NCBI RefSeq assembly: GCF_001887355.1
Contig: NZ_MPIN01000004.1
Location: 411,733 to 475,732, forward strand
Source: Cystobacter ferrugineus
Lineage (GTDB): Bacteria > Myxococcota > Myxococcia > Myxococcales > Myxococcaceae
Length of the DNA: 64,000 nt
Reading direction: 5' to 3'
Part shown: piece after piece, positions 1-6,924 of the stretch
How the letters are laid out: the number at the start of each line of letters is the position of its first letter
Position numbering within the stretch: position 1 is the first letter of the stretch
Program-made: the position numbers and the translations under genes
Notes under the pieces: generated by a model
Told to the model about the DNA's origin: nothing
The model's database searches: none
What the model saw: the letters and a program-made list of their open reading frames with translations, nothing else

Positions 1-442
1 GGTGTCTCATGGCGACAAGCTCGAGATGGGCGCGGTCCACGTCGAGGTGCTCGAGACGCCCGGCCACACCGATGACAGCGTGAGCTTCCGGGTGGACGAC
101 TGCGTCTTCACCGGAGACACGCTGCTGGTGCGCTCGGCAGGACGGACCGACTTCCAGAATGGGAGCGCCAGCGCGCTCTACGACTCCATCACCCGCGTCC
201 TCTTCTCCCTGCCCGGCAGCACCCGCGTGTACCCCGGCCATGACTACAAGGGGCACGCGATCAGCACCATTGACGAGGAGAAGCGCCACAACACGCGCGC
301 GGCGGGTAGGAGCCGCGAGGACTTCGTCCACCTGATGAACAACCTCAACCTGCCGCCCCCCAAGAAGCTGGCCCAGGCCGTGCCCGCCAACCTCGCGTGT
401 GGCGTGGCTGAGATGGCGCGGACGCCTTCCGCCGTGGCCTGA
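1..442 (+). CDS. Persulfide dioxygenase, ETHE1-like MBL-fold hydrolase (3' part)
   Basis: This is the C-terminal ~146 residues of a metallo-beta-lactamase-fold enzyme; the reading frame is open at the window edge, so the true start lies upstream and GTG at position 2 is probably not it. Visible metal-site motifs are ETPGHTDDSVSF, FTGDTLL and YPGHDYKG, in the order seen in ETHE1/glyoxalase-II-like enzymes; the HxHxDH motif must lie upstream. DFQNGS and the ending on a Pro/Lys-rich helix resemble the ETHE1 sulfur dioxygenase branch, which oxidises glutathione persulfide to sulfite using mononuclear iron. A downstream sulfite/sulfate-type exporter and a DsrE-like gene on the same strand support a role in sulfide/persulfide detoxification. 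Glyoxalase II is the main alternative. Confidence 0.8.
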   Translation, partial: VSHGDKLEMGAVHVEVLETPGHTDDSVSFRVDDCVFTGDTLLVRSAGRTDFQNGSASALYDSITRVLFSLPGSTRVYPGHDYKGHAISTIDEEKRHNTRAAGRSREDFVHLMNNLNLPPPKKLAQAVPANLACGVAEMARTPSAVA

Positions 443-519
443 CACGAAACCGAACCGGGAGGAGCACCGGGCCGGTGTGCGCGTCACCCGAGCCCTCCCG
501 GATGGAACGAGAACACGAA

Positions 520-1563
520 ATGACGGCTCCTCTCGCTACTCCTGCCGCCACCACCGCCGCACTTCCTCAGGGGGGAGTCTGGCGCCGACGCCTGCCGGGC
601 CTCGGGCTCGCTGTTGTGCTGGCGGTGGCCAGCTACTGGCTCGCCACGCTCCCGGGGCTGAAGGTGGTGGGGCCGCTCACGGTGGCCCTGCTCATCGGCA
701 TCGCGCTGCGCTCCACGATGGGGCTGCCAGCCCTGTTGACGGAGGGCACGCGCTACTCGGCACGCACGGTGCTGCGGCTGGGCATCGTGCTGATGGGGGC
801 CCGGCTGGACTTTGGCCTGGTGGCGAAGGTGGGCCCGCGCGTGCTGCTGCTCGCCCTGGCCGTCATCGTCGGCGGCATTCTGGGCATCCGCTGGGTGACG
901 CAGCGCTTCGGCGTCCCGGAGAAGCTGGGCACGCTGCTGGCCGTGGGCACCTCCATCTGCGGCGCCAGCGCGGTGGTGGCCGCCAGCTCCGTCACCCGGG
1001 CCGAGGAGGAGGACACCACGCTGGCGGTGGGCCTGTGCGGCATTCTCGGCACGGTGGGCGTCCTCTTCTACGTCTTCGTGGGGCCGCTGCTGGGGCTGAG
1101 CACGGCGCAGCTCGCCATCCTCTCGGGCGCCACGCTGCACGAGGTGGCGCAGGTCATGGCCGCCGCCTTCACCTGGGGCAACTCGGCGGGGGACCTGGGC
1201 ACGCTGGTGAAGCTCACCCGCGTGGTGCTGCTGGCTCCCGCGCTCGTCGTGCTGGGGCTCGCTTCGGGCGCGGGCGGCAAGGTGCGCTACTCGTGGAAGG
1301 AACCGCCCATCCCCTGGTTCGTGCTGGGCTTCCTCGCGGTGGGCGTCCTGGGCTCTGTGGGCGTGCTGCCCGCCGTCGCCAAGGCCGGGCTCTCCACCGC
1401 CAGCGTCTTCCTCATGGTGATGGCCATGGCGGCCATGGGGCTGGGCACCCACCTGAGCATGGTTCGCCGCGCGGGCATGCGCGTCGTCTACGCGGGCCTC
1501 GCCGGCTTCGCGGGCCTGGCGCTGTCCGCCTGGGCCCTCATCCAGTTGCTGTCCATCCAGTAA
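520..1563 (+). CDS. YeiH/UPF0324 family putative sulfate exporter
   Basis: A 347-residue polytopic membrane protein with about ten hydrophobic segments, the usual size for the YeiH (UPF0324) family. Characteristic stretches include GPLTVALLIGIALRS, TRYSARTVLRLGIVLMG, GTSICGASAVVA and SGATLHEVAQV. The start at ATG 520 is preferred because GGAACGAG lies about 8 bases upstream; GTG 475 and ATG 502 in the same frame would only add a charged, non-conserved leader. The gene begins 77 bp after the persulfide dioxygenase, in the same direction. Members are annotated as sulfate or sulfite exporters largely from context; export of the sulfite or sulfate produced by the upstream enzyme is a reasonable inference here, not proven. 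Confidence 0.87.
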   Translation: MTAPLATPAATTAALPQGGVWRRRLPGLGLAVVLAVASYWLATLPGLKVVGPLTVALLIGIALRSTMGLPALLTEGTRYSARTVLRLGIVLMGARLDFGLVAKVGPRVLLLALAVIVGGILGIRWVTQRFGVPEKLGTLLAVGTSICGASAVVAASSVTRAEEEDTTLAVGLCGILGTVGVLFYVFVGPLLGLSTAQLAILSGATLHEVAQVMAAAFTWGNSAGDLGTLVKLTRVVLLAPALVVLGLASGAGGKVRYSWKEPPIPWFVLGFLAVGVLGSVGVLPAVAKAGLSTASVFLMVMAMAAMGLGTHLSMVRRAGMRVVYAGLAGFAGLALSAWALIQLLSIQ

Positions 1564-1618
1564 CGGCCCTCATCGCCTTTCTCGAAGTACCCCTCAACCT
1601 CGAAGTGGAGTTCCTCGA

Positions 1619-2089
1619 ATGAATCGCTTCCTGCTGCTCGTCCTCGCCGCGCTCGTCACCGCCCCTCTCGCCGCCATCGCCGCGTCGCCGTCCCAGGCTC
1701 CCCAGGCCACCGGGAAGAAGGTCCCCGCGCGCCAGGGCAAGCTCGTCTTCGTGTCCACCACGGGCCTGGAGGACATCGGCACGCTCTCCAGTTCCTTCCG
1801 GCACGCGAAGGCGGCCAAGGAGTCCGGCTACCTCTCGGACGTGGTGTGGCTGAGCTACGGCCGCGCGGTGGTGGCGTTGGACCCGACGGTCAAGGCCGTT
1901 CCGGAGGGGGTCCGCAAGGAGGTCCAGGCCGCGAAGGACGCTGGCGTGCGGCTGGTGGCCTGTGGCCACGCGCTCGAGAAGTTCGACATCGACCCGAAGA
2001 AGCTCCAGCCCCAGGCGGAGGTGGCGGACAACGGCGTGGCGGAGCTCTCGCGCCTGGTGGCCGAGGGCTATCAGGTCATCCGTTACTAG
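1619..2089 (+). CDS. Secreted DsrE/DsrF-like family protein
   Basis: A 156-residue protein with a clear Sec signal peptide (about residues 1-22, cleavage near AIAA). The mature part carries a DsrE-type alpha/beta fold: strand-like GKLVFVSTTGLED, a helix HAKAAKESGY, DVVWLSYGRAVVAL, and GVRLVACGHALEKF with its cysteine at the position where DsrE-like sulfur carriers have one. GGAG is placed about 8 bases before the ATG. It follows the YeiH-type exporter by 55 bp and probably shares its transcript. Cytoplasmic DsrE proteins relay sulfane sulfur; the exported location suggests periplasmic persulfide binding, which is inference. Confidence 0.82.
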   Translation: MNRFLLLVLAALVTAPLAAIAASPSQAPQATGKKVPARQGKLVFVSTTGLEDIGTLSSSFRHAKAAKESGYLSDVVWLSYGRAVVALDPTVKAVPEGVRKEVQAAKDAGVRLVACGHALEKFDIDPKKLQPQAEVADNGVAELSRLVAEGYQVIRY

Positions 2090-2106
2090 AGAGCCGCATC
2101 CGTCCC

Positions 2107-2302
2107 ATGGCGAGCGGGATACGGAGAAAAGCGGACCCTGCTGTCCCTCTGTCTGCTGGCCATGATCGGCTTGCCGCAGCGAACCCGAGCCGAGGAGAGG
2201 GAGGCCGAAGAGAAGGGGCTGCGGCTGGAACTCGAGGAGGCGCTCCAGGTGCGTCTCGACCAGCAACTCGGGGCTCGGGACTCAACGGCCGTGCGCCTGT
2301 GA
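2107..2302 (+). pseudogene. Frameshifted remnant of a secreted protein gene
   Basis: ATG at 2107 opens with MASGIRRK, then one reading-frame change near 2131 gives RTLLSLCLLAMIGLPQ and a charged helical tail (AEEREAEEKGLRLEL) ending at TGA 2300-2302. Removing a single base near 2131 would join a basic n-region, a hydrophobic core and a signal-peptide-like c-region into a plausible exported protein of about 65 residues. No alternative start exists in the downstream frame before ATG 2162. It may be a decayed gene, a sequencing indel, or chance. Confidence 0.35.
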
Positions 2303-2734
2303 CGGGGGCGGTTGGGGTTGCGCCTGACCGGGTCGCAGTGGGGGCGGGGCTCCGTGGAGGTGTCCTTCGACGGAGTGACCCTCCTGCCCGGTCCGCCTGG
2401 TTGTGTTCCCTTGTTCATCCTGATTCCCATCCCCGAGGAGGTTGGGAGTGCAGGAGGAAGGAAGGGGCCGCGGACCGCCTTATCGCCGGTAGGCTGCACA
2501 CTTGGCAGGCGAGCCGCGATGCGGGCGCTACAGCCTGCGCCTTCCGGTGGCTCACGCCACCCGCTCACCAAGCGGAGGTGATTCATATCTCTAACCGGGG
2601 GGGTGACAGGGCGGCGGAGTGGATTGTCCCTCGCGGTGGTCGCGCTCCTGTGATGTTCCCTGGGGATGGCCAGCAAGGCATCCTGGCGACCGAGCGTTCT
2701 CCGGCACGGGGAGCGGGGAGGAGGCGACCAGGTG
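2303..2734. other. 432-bp gap before the ECF sigma gene
   Basis: I see no convincing gene here: short open frames on both strands lack a ribosome site or recognisable domain. The stretch just before the sigma gene (about 2580-2734) is where its promoter would be expected, with a purine-rich GGGGAGGAGG at about 2709-2722 that lies close to the chosen start. No clear -35/-10 pair was recognised. Confidence 0.4.
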
Positions 2735-3547
2735 ATGTCGACGCGAACCGATGAGCAGCTAATGAAGGCGGCGCGCGCTGGCGATGACAAGGCCTTGGAT
2801 GAGGTTCTCGCCCGCCACGAGAAGCAGGTGTACCGCTTCGGCCTGCGCATGTGCGGCTCGGAGGAGGACGCCAAGGAGGTGCTCCAGGAGACCCTCCTCG
2901 CGGCCTTCCGGGGCATCCACGCGTTCCGGGGCGATGCGGAGCTGTCCACGTGGCTGTACCAGGTGGCCCGCACGCACTGCTTCCGCCTGCGTCGCAAGCG
3001 CGTCGGAGCGCCCGAGGAGTTCCAGCCCCTGGACTCTCCTGCGGCAACCCACGTCGCCGCGGAGGAGGCGACGCCGGAAATGGCCTTCCACGCGCGGCAG
3101 ATGGGGGCGGTGTTGCAGGCGGCCATCCTCGCGCTGCCCGAGGCTCAACGCGAGGTGCTCATCCTCCGGGACGTGGAGGGGCTCACGGCCGAGGAGGCGG
3201 CGAAGGTGGTGGGCATCGAGGTGCGGGCCCTCAAGAGCCGGCTGCACCGCGCGCGGCTCCAGCTACGCGAGCACCTCTCCACCCTGATGGAGGGGGAGGG
3301 CGCCCAGGGCGGGACCCAGGGGTGCCCGGAGCTGGCGCGGGAGCTCTCGGCGCTCGCCGCGCGGGAGGTGGACCAAGCCACCTGCCTGCGTCTCGAGGAC
3401 CACCTGTCTCGCTGCGCGCGCTGTAACAAGGCGTGCGATTCGCTCAAACGCACGGTGGCCCTGTGCCGGCGGATTCCGGGAGATGAAGTCCCCGCCCCCG
3501 TGCGCGCGGCGGTGCGCCAGGCGCTGTCACGCGCGCTGCCCGCCTGA
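2735..3547 (+). CDS. CorE-like ECF sigma factor with C-terminal Cys-rich domain
   Basis: A 270-residue ECF sigma factor. Region 2 covers about residues 20-90 (EEDAKEVLQETLLAAFR, ELSTWLYQVART) and region 4 about 126-182 (LPEAQREVLILRDVEG and a helix-turn-helix ending KSRLHRARLQLREHL). A C-terminal extension carries six cysteines, C197, C217, C227, C230, C234 and C244, with H223-x3-C227-x2-C230 resembling a zinc-binding anti-sigma motif. This layout matches the ECF44/CorE group, in which Myxococcus xanthus CorE and CorE2 sense copper or cadmium/zinc directly through the Cys-rich domain without a separate anti-sigma factor. ATG 2735 is chosen for its GGGGAGGAGG upstream region. No adjacent metal-export gene is visible, so the inducing metal is unknown. 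Confidence 0.85.
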   Translation: MSTRTDEQLMKAARAGDDKALDEVLARHEKQVYRFGLRMCGSEEDAKEVLQETLLAAFRGIHAFRGDAELSTWLYQVARTHCFRLRRKRVGAPEEFQPLDSPAATHVAAEEATPEMAFHARQMGAVLQAAILALPEAQREVLILRDVEGLTAEEAAKVVGIEVRALKSRLHRARLQLREHLSTLMEGEGAQGGTQGCPELARELSALAAREVDQATCLRLEDHLSRCARCNKACDSLKRTVALCRRIPGDEVPAPVRAAVRQALSRALPA

Positions 3548-3719
3548 GCCTGCCAGCTCGAATGCCACCCGCATCACGTAACGGTGGCGAGCGGGCGCTG
3601 TACCTCCGCGCCCCTCCGTGGCGAGGGCCATTGGGACGAAGCCCATAGCGGCCACGACGGCCGTCCTCAGCACGGGCCGCAAGCAGACGAAGTGACCACC
3701 ACCCCAGCGTCCCTGGCGC

Positions 3720-3907
3720 TTGACGCAAACCGTTTCGACGTCGCCCATGCACTTGCCCGTTGGGGGACCTTCACTCCAGAGCCCCATCAGGAGCGCGTCA
3801 GGCGAATCGGTGATGCTCTCCTTGCCACGCCACCGCCGCCCGGTTGGCGCCCGCTCGGTCCCGACGACGAGTTGCTACTCACGCTCCTGCCCGACGAAAC
3901 AGTCTAG
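3720..3907 (+). pseudogene. C-terminal fragment of a toxin-immunity gene
   Basis: The encoded 60-odd residues are clearly homologous to the C-terminus of the intact putative immunity protein at 6324-6794: both share DANRF, then HxxRV, then ATPPPPGW, then GPDDELLLTLLPDETV and the stop. Homology stops at about the DANRF codons; sequence 5' of that (3548-3719) does not match and supplies no plausible N-terminus, although an open frame from 3584 continues through it. I read this as the surviving end of an older immunity gene. It might still be translated from ATG 3584 as a 107-residue chimera. Confidence 0.7.
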
Positions 3908-3934
3908 CCCCCAGTTGGCACTTGTGCCGTCGCT
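3881..3934 (+). repeat. Immunity 3'-end repeat, copy 1 of 2
   Basis: This 54-bp stretch covers the last codons of the immunity-gene fragment and about 27 bp beyond its stop. It matches 6768-6821 at 49 of 54 positions without gaps, including non-coding bases. Conservation past the stop shows that a DNA segment, not only a protein family, was duplicated. Confidence 0.85.
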
Positions 3935-3965
3935 ACGGTCGGACACTCCACTAGAGTGTCCGGGC

Positions 3966-4982
3966 ATGGAGATGCCCGAGTTCATCGAGGCGCGGCGGCC
4001 GCGCTGGCAGCAACTGGAGTCCCTGCTCGACAAGGCCGAGGGCAAGGGGCTGCGCGCCCTGGAGCTCGAGGAGGCCCGCTCCCTGGGGCGGCTCTACCGT
4101 GCCGTCTCGAGCGACCTGCTGTGGGTGCGCGCGCGCAGCGGCGCCGCCGACGTGAGCGAGTACCTCAATGATCTGGTGGGCCGGGCCTACGCGCTCACCT
4201 ATCCGGGCGAGCGGCCGAGGTTCGCGGACGTGTGGAGCTTCATCGCCCGGGGGTTTCCCGCCCTGTTGCGCCAGGAGTGGCGCATGTACGCGGCGTCGGT
4301 GCTGATGTTCCTCGCGGGCCTGGGCTTCGGCTACCTGGGCATGCTGGTGGATCCGGACGCCGCGCCCTACCTCGTCCCCGCCGAGCACCTGAGCCTGGAG
4401 CCGCTCCAACGCGCCCGGGACGAGGCCGCGCGGGAGGGGGCGACCGTGGCCGAGCAGGCCCAGTTCACCACCTTCCTCTTCACCCACAACATCCAGGTGG
4501 CCTTCCTCGCCTTCGCGCTGGGCATCACCGCGGGCGTGGGCACGGGCCTCATGCTCTTCAGCAACGGGCTGATGCTGGGCGCGCTCGCGCAGGTGTACAC
4601 GGCCAAGGGCATGGCGGGCTGGTTCTGGGCGTGGATCCTCCCGCACGGCATTCCGGAGATCACCGCCATCTGCATCGCGGGCGCGGCGGGCCTCGTCATC
4701 GCCCGGGGACAGGTGGCGCCGCGAGGACTGCCCCGCGGTGTGGCGCTGCGTCAGGAGGCCGTGCGCGCGGTGCGGCTGCTCTTCGGCACGCTCGCGCTCT
4801 TCGTGCTCGCGGGCTTCATCGAGGGCACCATCTCGCAGATCCACCCGCCCAGGCTGTCGGTGGCCTTCAAGGTGTCCTTCGCCCTGGTGGTGGGCCTGGG
4901 CGTCTACGCCTATCTCGGCTCGGATTGGATGCGCGCGGCGGGCCGTGCGCGGGACGGGGCGGAGGACGGGCACCCCCGGTGA
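3966..4982 (+). CDS. SpoIIM-family (stage II sporulation M-like) membrane protein
   Basis: A 338-residue integral membrane protein of the SpoIIM/DUF95 family. A soluble N-terminus (about 1-100) with FIEARRPRWQQLE is followed by a first TM at RMYAASVLMFLAGLGFGYLG, an extracytoplasmic loop, then FTHNIQVAFLAFALGITAG, FSNGLMLGAL and PHGIPEI, hallmarks of this family, and three further TMs. Start chosen at ATG 3966, where similarity to family N-termini begins. In many bacteria such genes sit with MoxR/DUF58/DUF4129 operons, and that operon lies 3 kb away here on the other strand (7851-13578). The toxin cassette 5013-6794 now separates them. A fragment of this gene recurs at 6850-6920. The biochemical function is unknown. 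Confidence 0.85.
   Translation: MEMPEFIEARRPRWQQLESLLDKAEGKGLRALELEEARSLGRLYRAVSSDLLWVRARSGAADVSEYLNDLVGRAYALTYPGERPRFADVWSFIARGFPALLRQEWRMYAASVLMFLAGLGFGYLGMLVDPDAAPYLVPAEHLSLEPLQRARDEAAREGATVAEQAQFTTFLFTHNIQVAFLAFALGITAGVGTGLMLFSNGLMLGALAQVYTAKGMAGWFWAWILPHGIPEITAICIAGAAGLVIARGQVAPRGLPRGVALRQEAVRAVRLLFGTLALFVLAGFIEGTISQIHPPRLSVAFKVSFALVVGLGVYAYLGSDWMRAAGRARDGAEDGHPR
4269..4339 (+). repeat. SpoIIM-gene repeat, copy 1 of 2
   Basis: This 71-bp segment inside the intact SpoIIM-family gene encodes RQEWRMYAASVLMFLAGLGF and its flanks. It recurs, with about four substitutions and no gaps, at 6850-6920 downstream of the intact immunity gene. Confidence 0.85.
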
Positions 4983-5012
4983 CACTCGCGCACCTGGAGG
5001 GGACGGTGGTCA

Positions 5013-6320
5013 ATGCGCGCTGACTCATCAGGGGCGAGGGGGACAGGGCCGCTGCTCGCCCTGGCCCTCCTGTCCAACGCCTGTGTGTCGCTGCCGCCTC
5101 GGCCCGGCCCAGGGCGGAGCCTTCGCTACACTCCCCACGACGTCACGGGGCCCGCGGGGGCCGGAGGGGCGGGCGAGGTGTCGCCGCTCGTTTTCGACTC
5201 CCAGCCGACCTCCCCTCTTGGGCCCGAGGCGCGCGAAGCTTGGTTGCGGTGGATTGACTCCGAGCTTGCCGCCGCCAGGGAGCTTGCCGCCGAGGCGTCG
5301 GAGGTGGAGGACCCGGACATGCAGCTCGCCCTGCTGCGCCTCGCGGGCCCACGGCTGGAGGCCGCCATGATGGGCTCCATGCTGCTGGCCGTGTGGTTTG
5401 ACTTTCTCAACCTCACCGACGCCGCGCTCTCCCGACGCCTCTACGGAGTGGAGGCGCTCTTCATGAGGATGGACGGCTGGCAGAAGATGATGGAGCCCTC
5501 CATGAGGGCGCTCTCCTCCCTGGAGTCAGAGCAGGTGGAGTCAGCGGCGGAGGACATGCCCGCGCTGGTAGGCCACCTCACGGGCGAATTCGCCGCACTC
5601 CTCGAGGCCATACACAAGGGGGCGAAAGTCCTCCAGACGGCGCTGGTGCTGAAGGAGTCCCTGGAGGCGCTCACCACCCTGTCAGTGCTGAAGTTCACGC
5701 TGCCCGCGCTGCGCGCGGCTACTCCCGCCGTGCTCGGTGCGAGCCTCATGGTGGGCCCCAACGGCGTGATGATGGGGACGCGGATCGTGGTGTCCGCTGA
5801 GTGGGTGGAGATGATGCGCCAGTTGGTGCGAGCGGGCGTCCTCTCCGTGCCTGTCGTCAGCGCCGCCGTGCGGATTCAGGCCGGCCACGTGATGATGGCA
5901 CAGGGCCACGGCGACCTCCCAAGGGGCGTGCGCGACGCGCTGGGTGATGCGCCCGAGGTGCGGGCCATGCGTGTGACGGGCAAAACGGGCGCCGGGATGG
6001 CCGAGCCCCCGCGTCATCACGTCATGCCGAAGGAGTTCCGCGAGTGGTTCGAGAGGCGCGGCTTCACGGGCAAGATGAGAATCGACTGGTTCTGCGTCAC
6101 GCTACAGCAGCCGCACCACCAGGCCATTCACGGTGGTGGAAACTGGAAGCTGGGGCGTACATGGCGCGGTGAATGGAACCAGATGATCATGAAGGCGCTG
6201 CGGGACGCAGAGATTGAAGCTGGCCAGATGTTGACGCGGAATGTGATCCTGGAGATCGTCGCGGAGCGTATGAGGTTCTATGACATCCCGATGAACTTCG
6301 TCCGCTGTCGAGGGAAATGA
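5013..6320 (+). CDS. SitA-like polymorphic toxin lipoprotein (TIGR02269/DUF2380 type)
   Basis: A 435-residue protein with an N-terminal lipoprotein-like signal (hydrophobic LLALALLSNAC, candidate lipidated Cys24; the -3 residue is Ser, so the lipobox is not canonical). A long helical middle region follows, with hydrophobic segments at about 220-290. The C-terminal ~105 residues carry a nuclease-like His motif: RHHVMPKEFREWF (H335, H336) and QQPHHQAIHGGGNW, then GRTWRGEWNQ. This matches the myxobacterial family TIGR02269, which includes SitA-type toxins passed between siblings by outer-membrane exchange. The toxin activity is inferred. The next gene starts 3 bp downstream and is the likely immunity gene. 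Confidence 0.78.
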   Translation: MRADSSGARGTGPLLALALLSNACVSLPPRPGPGRSLRYTPHDVTGPAGAGGAGEVSPLVFDSQPTSPLGPEAREAWLRWIDSELAAARELAAEASEVEDPDMQLALLRLAGPRLEAAMMGSMLLAVWFDFLNLTDAALSRRLYGVEALFMRMDGWQKMMEPSMRALSSLESEQVESAAEDMPALVGHLTGEFAALLEAIHKGAKVLQTALVLKESLEALTTLSVLKFTLPALRAATPAVLGASLMVGPNGVMMGTRIVVSAEWVEMMRQLVRAGVLSVPVVSAAVRIQAGHVMMAQGHGDLPRGVRDALGDAPEVRAMRVTGKTGAGMAEPPRHHVMPKEFREWFERRGFTGKMRIDWFCVTLQQPHHQAIHGGGNWKLGRTWRGEWNQMIMKALRDAEIEAGQMLTRNVILEIVAERMRFYDIPMNFVRCRGK

Positions 6321-6323
6321 GCG

Positions 6324-6794
6324 ATGGCCGACGGACGTTCCTGGGAGGGGAACTGGAAGGTGCGCCTGTACGAGCGGGTCCGCGAGCGAGGTTACGACTC
6401 GCTCACCGCCTTCGCCGAGGCGCGCCCGACCGCTTCGCTGGTGGCGCTGGCCGAGGATCTTGGCCCGGACGATATCGCGGGCGTGCAGGTGTTCAGCGGA
6501 TTGCTGGCCGAAGCGGAGCGGCGTAAGCAGGTCACGCGCCTTGTGCGCGGCCAGCTCGTGCGAGAACTGTGGGCGTGTCTTCCAAACGGCTGGCCGGTCG
6601 TTATGGATGACGCCAACCGGTTCAAGATCGCCAAGGCAATCGGATTGTGGAGTTCCTTGACCCCAACAACCCATGAAAAACGTGTCGAGCAGGCGAGGGC
6701 AGCGCTTCGTGCCACGCCACCACCACCCGGTTGGCTCCCGCGCGGGCCTGACGACGAACTCCTGCTGACGCTCCTGCCCGACGAAACAGTCTAG
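6324..6794 (+). CDS. Putative cognate immunity protein
   Basis: A 156-residue soluble, mostly helical protein with no signal peptide and no recognised catalytic motif. It begins 3 bp after the toxin stop codon, so the two are almost certainly co-transcribed. A second copy of its C-terminal 60 residues survives at 3720-3907, which fits the recurring gain and loss of immunity genes at polymorphic-toxin loci. The conserved tail ATPPPPGW...GPDDELLLTLLPDETV is the best handle for a family search. I assign immunity from position only. It has no Nudix box, so an enzymatic Nudix assignment is not supported. Confidence 0.68.
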   Translation: MADGRSWEGNWKVRLYERVRERGYDSLTAFAEARPTASLVALAEDLGPDDIAGVQVFSGLLAEAERRKQVTRLVRGQLVRELWACLPNGWPVVMDDANRFKIAKAIGLWSSLTPTTHEKRVEQARAALRATPPPPGWLPRGPDDELLLTLLPDETV

Positions 6795-6821
6795 CCTCAA
6801 GCTGGCACTCGTGCTGTCGCT
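6768..6821 (+). repeat. Immunity 3'-end repeat, copy 2 of 2
   Basis: This is the partner of 3881-3934 (49 of 54 bases identical), spanning the end of the intact immunity gene and about 27 bp of non-coding DNA after it. Confidence 0.85.
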
Positions 6822-6849
6822 CCGAAGCGTACGGCGTCGATGTGGTCCA

Positions 6850-6920
6850 CGCCAGGAGTGGCGCATGTACGCGGCATCGCTGCTGCTGTTCCTCGCGGGC
6901 CTGGGCTTCGGCTACCCGGG
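6850..6920 (+). pseudogene. Internal fragment of a SpoIIM-family gene
   Basis: These 71 bp match 4269-4339 with about four substitutions and could encode RQEWRMYAASLLLFLAGLGF. No start, no N-terminal part and no continuation are present; sequence beyond 6920 is the 3' end of the convergent gene at 6925-7701. In the intact copy the immunity tail and this segment are 388 bp apart, here only 82 bp, so about 306 bp covering the SpoIIM 5' end has been deleted. Confidence 0.8.
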
Positions 6921-6924
6921 GCGG

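Noticed and set aside
6324-6794. Nudix hydrolase reading of the putative immunity gene
   Set aside because: There is no Nudix box (GX5EX7REUXEEXGU) in the sequence.
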